Assembly (NCBI RefSeq): GCF_016424485.1
Contig: NZ_JAELUP010000077.1
Location: 1-59,642, forward strand
Direction: 5' to 3'
DNA from: Paenibacillus roseus
Lineage (GTDB): Bacteria > Bacillota > Bacilli > Paenibacillales > Paenibacillaceae
Length of the DNA stretch: 59,642 nucleotides
Position 1 is the first letter of the stretch, and the number at the start of each line of letters is the position of its first letter. The notes beneath the pieces are model-generated. The model ran no database searches. It saw nothing but the letters and a program-made list of their open reading frames with translations, and had not been told where the DNA came from. Made by a program: the position numbers and the translations under genes. Positions 55,599-59,642 of the stretch are shown here, piece by piece.

Positions 55599-57668
55599 CT
55601 ACAAACCCTTCCTCATCAGCACTTTCTTGAGGCTTCCAATTGCAGCGTTTCGGGCCCGGTAATATGTTGCGCGGCTAATGTGAAGCCGGTCAGCCGCGAT
55701 TTCCGCAGACAGCAGCGGCGCTTCGGATATCATTTGCAGAATGGCTTGATTTCTCATGGTAATAGGAAAAGGAGGCTGCTCCGAAAAAACGCTTTGCAAG
55801 ATTTGGTTCAACTCGGGTCCGCTGCATGATAGTCTATGTGCCACGTCTGTCCGTTCCAAGGCAGCCGGATCGCCAATTCGCGTCAGCAGGTCGACGATCT
55901 CTTTCTCAGAAAGTTCGTGATCGGAAGACTTGTCCGTATTCCCGCGGCCTAAAGGTGTTTTAACCAATTTCAACAAGTGATCGCCGAAATCTAGACCGCG
56001 AAAGTCATTTTCGTAAATGGTAGCGCCAAATAGGGGGTGTTTCTTTGTCCTTGTCGGAAACGGCCGTGACTGCAAGCTCAGATTTCGAAGCAGTTCTTTA
56101 ATCTGTTCATGAGCGGTCACAATGACGATACAAAGACCCGCAGAATTCGAAGCAATCATGTCCAGCACGACCGTACCGACGAAGGAGCCTACCATTTCGT
56201 AATATGAAGTGTCGTTAATGCGGGATGAAACACCCGATATTAACTGGTAAAAGGTATCTGCCTCCTCAATAGACAAACTCCGCATTTGATGGATCTCTTT
56301 TGGAAAAACGAGATCCAGGATATTCGGCATAAAGCGTTCCAACAACGAGATTGTTTCCTTATAAAGGAGCACACCCGAAGTAAAGGCTTGCGGAATCCCG
56401 TCTTTGGAGCGGATGACTTGAATGCAATCCGGGAATTGTTCCGACAACGCGTCCAGAAGGGCGTGGGCGGTTGCTGCAGAGACGGTGTATTCCGACTCTT
56501 CCGCTATGATCTGATGGAGGTGTGGCAAATCGCTCTTTTGGTAGGGCTGCATTTGCAGCACATCCGGGTTGATAGCAAAGATGAAGTTGGAATTCAGGCG
56601 AAAGACGTCGCGGCAAACCGAAAGCATGACGGACGCAATCCGTTTTTTTTCCTGGCCGACGGCTTCCTTGAAATTTTTCGCCAACTCAATCATGATTTTC
56701 AATCTCAGCGCTTGGAAACGTTCCGGATCGCGCTGTAAAAAGTCCTCGATTAAAAACGTTCGCGCAACGTCGTGCAGCGCCAAGCCCCCGGCGGTGGGAC
56801 GCACAAAGGAAATTTGAATCAACTTTTGCAGATCCATCCCGGTCAGTGGGGTGGTGAGAAAACGTCCCAACCACTGCGAATTCGCATACGGCAAAACGCA
56901 GAGCAAATCCAGTACCTCTTTCAAATTGGACGAGATTGCTTCCCGCAGCATTTCCGCACTGACCCGCATGGAAACCGGCAAAGCGAAAGCGGCGGTATCC
57001 GTTGCCAGCAATCTCAAATGCTCCACAAAAAGCGCCATGGCGAGCGGCAGCCCCTGCGAATCGCTGATGAGCCGCTCAGTCTCCGTCCCCACTCCTCTTT
57101 GATGAAAATAATGCTGCGCCTCGCTCCGCGTGAGAGGGCCGAGACGGATATGCCTGATCCTGCTCTGCCAGGCCAAGTCATTCTGCCAATGGAACGACAA
57201 GTCTTGTCTCGAAGCGAGCATGACAAGCAGTCCCGTCGAGGAAAGCCCTGGGAGGAATACTTCCTTCAGCCAGCCTTCGATTCGATGAATGTTTTCGTAA
57301 TTATCGATACACAGCAGCACTTTCTGACGGGTCATCTCCGCAACGATATCCTGAAACGTTCTGTTCGGTGAAGCGTAAGCAAGCGGTTTATGAATGAGAA
57401 AGGAATGAAGCGATTCTATAAATCCGGCCGGCGTGTCCGTACATACCCGTCCGTCCAGCCAAATGTAGAATATCCCTTCCATTTGCGCCATATTGAGAAA
57501 TTGAAGCATGAGCGCGGATTTTCCAATGCCGCCCATGCCGGAGAGAAACAGCACCTCGGTCGGGGCATCCTCACGGGTTACCCAGTTTCGCATGAAGCTG
57601 AGCTCTTCTTCTCTCCCTACGAACAATCGAGCTCGCTCAACGGATAGCGCTTCACTGAGATACTTCAT
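55599..57668 (-). CDS. STAND-type ATPase transcriptional regulator (copy 2)
   Basis: The protein has 689 residues from ATG 57668 (AGAGGG 7-8 bp upstream). The frame is open to 57797, but the start chosen aligns exactly with copy 1 (MKYLSEALSVERARLFVGRE vs MGKLSETLALERCRLFVGRD). P-loop GMGGIGKS (44-51), Walker B VLLCIDN, sensor LLVMLASR, and FIHKPL... helical region follow. The C-terminal HTH is LSAEIAADRLHISRATYYRAR. The long middle part is related to copy 1 throughout (for example CRDVFRLNSNFI vs CRDAFQINSVPI). It is divergent from a GLUG/InlB-repeat surface protein gene with phased TGAGAC-type repeats in the shared promoter region. Confidence 0.87.
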   Translation of the reverse strand: MKYLSEALSVERARLFVGREEELSFMRNWVTREDAPTEVLFLSGMGGIGKSALMLQFLNMAQMEGIFYIWLDGRVCTDTPAGFIESLHSFLIHKPLAYASPNRTFQDIVAEMTRQKVLLCIDNYENIHRIEGWLKEVFLPGLSSTGLLVMLASRQDLSFHWQNDLAWQSRIRHIRLGPLTRSEAQHYFHQRGVGTETERLISDSQGLPLAMALFVEHLRLLATDTAAFALPVSMRVSAEMLREAISSNLKEVLDLLCVLPYANSQWLGRFLTTPLTGMDLQKLIQISFVRPTAGGLALHDVARTFLIEDFLQRDPERFQALRLKIMIELAKNFKEAVGQEKKRIASVMLSVCRDVFRLNSNFIFAINPDVLQMQPYQKSDLPHLHQIIAEESEYTVSAATAHALLDALSEQFPDCIQVIRSKDGIPQAFTSGVLLYKETISLLERFMPNILDLVFPKEIHQMRSLSIEEADTFYQLISGVSSRINDTSYYEMVGSFVGTVVLDMIASNSAGLCIVIVTAHEQIKELLRNLSLQSRPFPTRTKKHPLFGATIYENDFRGLDFGDHLLKLVKTPLGRGNTDKSSDHELSEKEIVDLLTRIGDPAALERTDVAHRLSCSGPELNQILQSVFSEQPPFPITMRNQAILQMISEAPLLSAEIAADRLHISRATYYRARNAAIGSLKKVLMRKGL

Positions 57669-57766
57669 ACGTTTTCCCTCTTTTCCAAACTGGTCAATAA
57701 AACATATAGATATTCGACATAATTCGTCTAAAATCCTCTTAATCGACAGCGATTTTGGACAACTTT

Positions 57767-57821
57767 TGAGAAAAAATTGCGACATAAGTGAGACCAAATT
57801 GCTAGAGTAATCTTTTAGAAT
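57767..57821 (+). promoter_or_regulatory. Three phased TGAGAC-type repeats upstream of the GLUG gene -10
   Basis: TGAGAA (57767), TGCGAC (57778) and TGAGAC (57789) are each 11 bp apart. TAGAAT (57816-57821) as -10 begins 27 bp after the last one, the same distance as at the copy-1 locus. Flanking AAA after most repeats extends the shared unit to 11 bp. Confidence 0.55.
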
Positions 57822-57881
57822 TAGTCATATGACAAAGGGGTTTATAGATGAGGAAGCGGATAAAATATGGGAGGACTTTGC

Positions 57882-59642
57882 ATGTCAAGAAATGTTTTAC
57901 GGAGATCGGCATTTTGTTTGACGTTATTATTACTGTTTACCACTTTTTTCAGCGGCTTTACAGCTTTCGTGCAACCCAATGTTGCGCACGCCGCTTCGGA
58001 TTTTCAAGCGGGGACAGGCACCGAAGGCGATCCCTACCAGATTGCTACTGCAGAACAACTAAACTCCGTCAGGAATTATTTATCTGAGGGACTTTATTTC
58101 AAGCTGATCGCAGATATTGATCTGAGCGGGTACCAGGAGGGTTTCGGCTGGGTGCCGATAGGTGTTAATAATACTAATTTTTTTCAAGGAAATATGGACG
58201 GCAACGGCTATAAAATTACCAACTTGAAGGTGTATAAACCTTCCTATTATGTAGGCTTATTCGGTCATATTGGAAACAAAGCCACCCTTTCAAATATGAG
58301 ACTGGAAAACATAGCTCTAACGGGTGGAACCATGTATAGTGGTGGCTTGGTTGGTGCCAATAAGGGAACAATCACCAACAGCTCCGCTTCAGGAAGTGTA
58401 AGCGGCAAGGATGATATAGGTGGCTTGGTTGGTGTCAATACCGGAACAATTACTAACAGTTCCGCCGCAGTAAGTGTGACTAGTACAACTTATAATGTAG
58501 GCGGTCTGGTTGGTACTAATGAAGGAACAATCAACACCAGCTATGCTACAGGAAGTGCGAATGGTGGGAGTGCGGTTTCTTCTTTAGGCGGCTTAGTTGG
58601 TTTAAATAAAGGAACAATCGGCAACAGCTATGCTGCGGCAAGCGTGAGCGGCGGATCTTCTGGAGGCGGCTTGGTTGGTGGAAATTACGGATCAATCAGC
58701 AACAGTTACGCTATCGGAATAGTGAAAACCTCTATTGGTAAAGGCGGCTTGGTTGGCGACAAGTATAGTACAAGTAACATTAGCAATAGCTTCTACAACA
58801 AAAATACAACAGGACAATCGGATACAGGAAAAGGCGTTGGTAAAACGACTGCAGAGATGCAGACTCAAAGCACTTACACGGGTTGGGACTTTACGACCAC
58901 GTGGGGGATCCATGCGTCTCGCAATAACCAATATCCTTATTTGCAGGCCATACAAAAATTTGTCGCTTATGATGGCAACGGAGCAACATCCGGCAGCGTA
59001 CCGACAGACAACGTCTCGTATTCGCCGGGGAGTAAGGTTTCGGTTTCCCACAACACGGGCAATCTGACGAAGCCGGGTTACACGTTCGCAGAATGGAATA
59101 CACAAGCAGATGGTCAAGGAACCGGCTATGCGGTTAATTCTACCTTTGCAATAGGGACGGACCATGTGACGCTATATGCGAAGTGGACGGCGGTAATCGG
59201 GGCGACGTACACGGTAACCTTCGATTCGCAGGGAGGCAGCTTGGTTTCGAGCTTGACGGGCGTAACTTCGGGAGCGACGATAAGCGCCCCGACAGCCCCG
59301 ACGAAAGCAGGTTATACCTTCGGCGGCTGGTATAAGGAAGCTGGTACCACAACTGCGTGGAACTTTAGCACCGACACGGTGACGGCAGATACGACGCTGT
59401 ATGCGAAGTGGACAGCAATTCCGACGTACACGGTAACGTATAACAGCAACGGAGCTGCTTCCGGCAGCGTGCCGAGCGACAGCAATAGGTACGAGCAAGG
59501 AGCAATAGTCACCGTACAGAGTAACACAGGCAATCTGACGAAGCCGGGTTACACGTTCGCAGGATGGAATACACAAGCAGATGGTCAAGGAACGAGCTAC
59601 GCGTCAAATGCAACCTTTGCAATGGGAACGTCGAATGTGACG
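57882..59642 (+). CDS. GLUG and InlB-type repeat surface protein, runs off the window
   Basis: The frame is open to the window end, at least 587 residues, 3' end not seen. ATG 57882 has GGGAGGA 6 bp upstream. Signal peptide (AFCLTLLLLFTTFFSGFTAF, cleavage after AHA), then FQAGTGTEGDPYQIATAEQLNSV...DIDLSGY...GWVPIG, then about six GLUG repeats (GGLVGANKGTITNSSASGSVSG pattern, about 125-300). Listeria-Bacteroides (InlB B-type) repeats of about 70 residues follow (VTFDSQGG...AGYTFGGWYKEAGTTTAWNF...TLYAKWT). Probably a cell-surface adhesin-like protein; whether an SLH triplet ends it cannot be seen. Probably activated by the divergent STAND regulator. Confidence 0.88.
   Translation, partial: MSRNVLRRSAFCLTLLLLFTTFFSGFTAFVQPNVAHAASDFQAGTGTEGDPYQIATAEQLNSVRNYLSEGLYFKLIADIDLSGYQEGFGWVPIGVNNTNFFQGNMDGNGYKITNLKVYKPSYYVGLFGHIGNKATLSNMRLENIALTGGTMYSGGLVGANKGTITNSSASGSVSGKDDIGGLVGVNTGTITNSSAAVSVTSTTYNVGGLVGTNEGTINTSYATGSANGGSAVSSLGGLVGLNKGTIGNSYAAASVSGGSSGGGLVGGNYGSISNSYAIGIVKTSIGKGGLVGDKYSTSNISNSFYNKNTTGQSDTGKGVGKTTAEMQTQSTYTGWDFTTTWGIHASRNNQYPYLQAIQKFVAYDGNGATSGSVPTDNVSYSPGSKVSVSHNTGNLTKPGYTFAEWNTQADGQGTGYAVNSTFAIGTDHVTLYAKWTAVIGATYTVTFDSQGGSLVSSLTGVTSGATISAPTAPTKAGYTFGGWYKEAGTTTAWNFSTDTVTADTTLYAKWTAIPTYTVTYNSNGAASGSVPSDSNRYEQGAIVTVQSNTGNLTKPGYTFAGWNTQADGQGTSYASNATFAMGTSNVT

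Noticed and set aside
57848..58087. 79-codon plus-strand frame at the start of the GLUG gene
   Set aside because: It is out of frame with the signal peptide and GLUG repeats; the real start is ATG 57882 with GGGAGGA upstream.
1..59642. tRNA, rRNA, prophage or complete insertion sequence
   Set aside because: None was recognised on reading; only degraded IS1182-like and IS3-like pieces are present.

Overview
The window looks like chromosomal DNA of a Paenibacillus-type member of the Bacillota. The evidence is Gram-positive ribosome-binding sites, sigma-A type promoters, a cre site, a Fur box, YesM/AraC-type sensor pairs beside sugar ABC genes, and several giant exported proteins carrying S-layer homology (SLH) triplets. 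No rRNA or tRNA gene was recognised. The assignment is inferred from gene style, not from a marker gene.

Layout. Positions 1-3090 are a decayed zone: an IS1182-like transposase remnant, a 5'-truncated ABC ATPase and a frameshifted ABC-2 permease. 3092-8971 encodes a giant SLH protein with a beta-solenoid-like part and a very long alpha-helical repeat array. It is followed by a broken SLH tail and an IS3-like remnant. 9553-13110 encodes a transporter-like membrane protein fused to HEAT-like repeats and two cyclic-nucleotide-binding domains. 13346-15391 (minus) is a STAND-type ATPase regulator, divergent from a glycosyltransferase (15566-16861). 17020-20283 is an Ig-repeat SLH protein. 20555-27436 (minus) holds a sensor kinase and response regulator followed by an acyl-ACP-reductase-like enzyme, a flavoprotein dehydrogenase and an MMPL exporter. 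27741-29399 is a TetR regulator plus an NmrA-type oxidoreductase with a clear operator-promoter. 29400-29936 contains candidate structured RNAs with two terminators. 29937-41467 is a YtfQRT/YjfF-like furanose-type ABC importer with its own YesM-type kinase, AraC-type regulator, a tandem double sugar-binding protein and an MCP-like protein. 41590-45933 is a PA14/LamG/GH43/SLH enzyme behind a cre site. 46168-51018 is a GLUG-repeat SLH protein. 51283-52350 is a Fur-box-controlled siderophore-binding lipoprotein. 52700-54786 (minus) is an OmpR-type two-component pair flanked by a dispersed direct repeat. 55079-55439 is a broken SLH gene. 55599-57668 (minus) is a second STAND regulator, divergent from a GLUG/InlB-type repeat surface protein (57882 to the window end) that runs off the window.

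How it fits together. The dominant theme is the cell surface: SLH proteins display polysaccharide-binding and polysaccharide-degrading modules, and the adjacent importer could take up the released furanose-type sugar under CcpA control. The two most interesting systems are as follows. (i) The paired STAND regulators share an 11-bp phased TGAGAC direct repeat lying at the -35 position of the divergent target promoters, three copies at one locus and two at the other. (ii) The operon of acyl-ACP-reductase-like enzyme, flavoprotein and MMPL exporter lies directly behind a two-component system. It retains the catalytic cysteine of the cyanobacterial fatty-aldehyde-forming enzyme but has no decarbonylase beside it.
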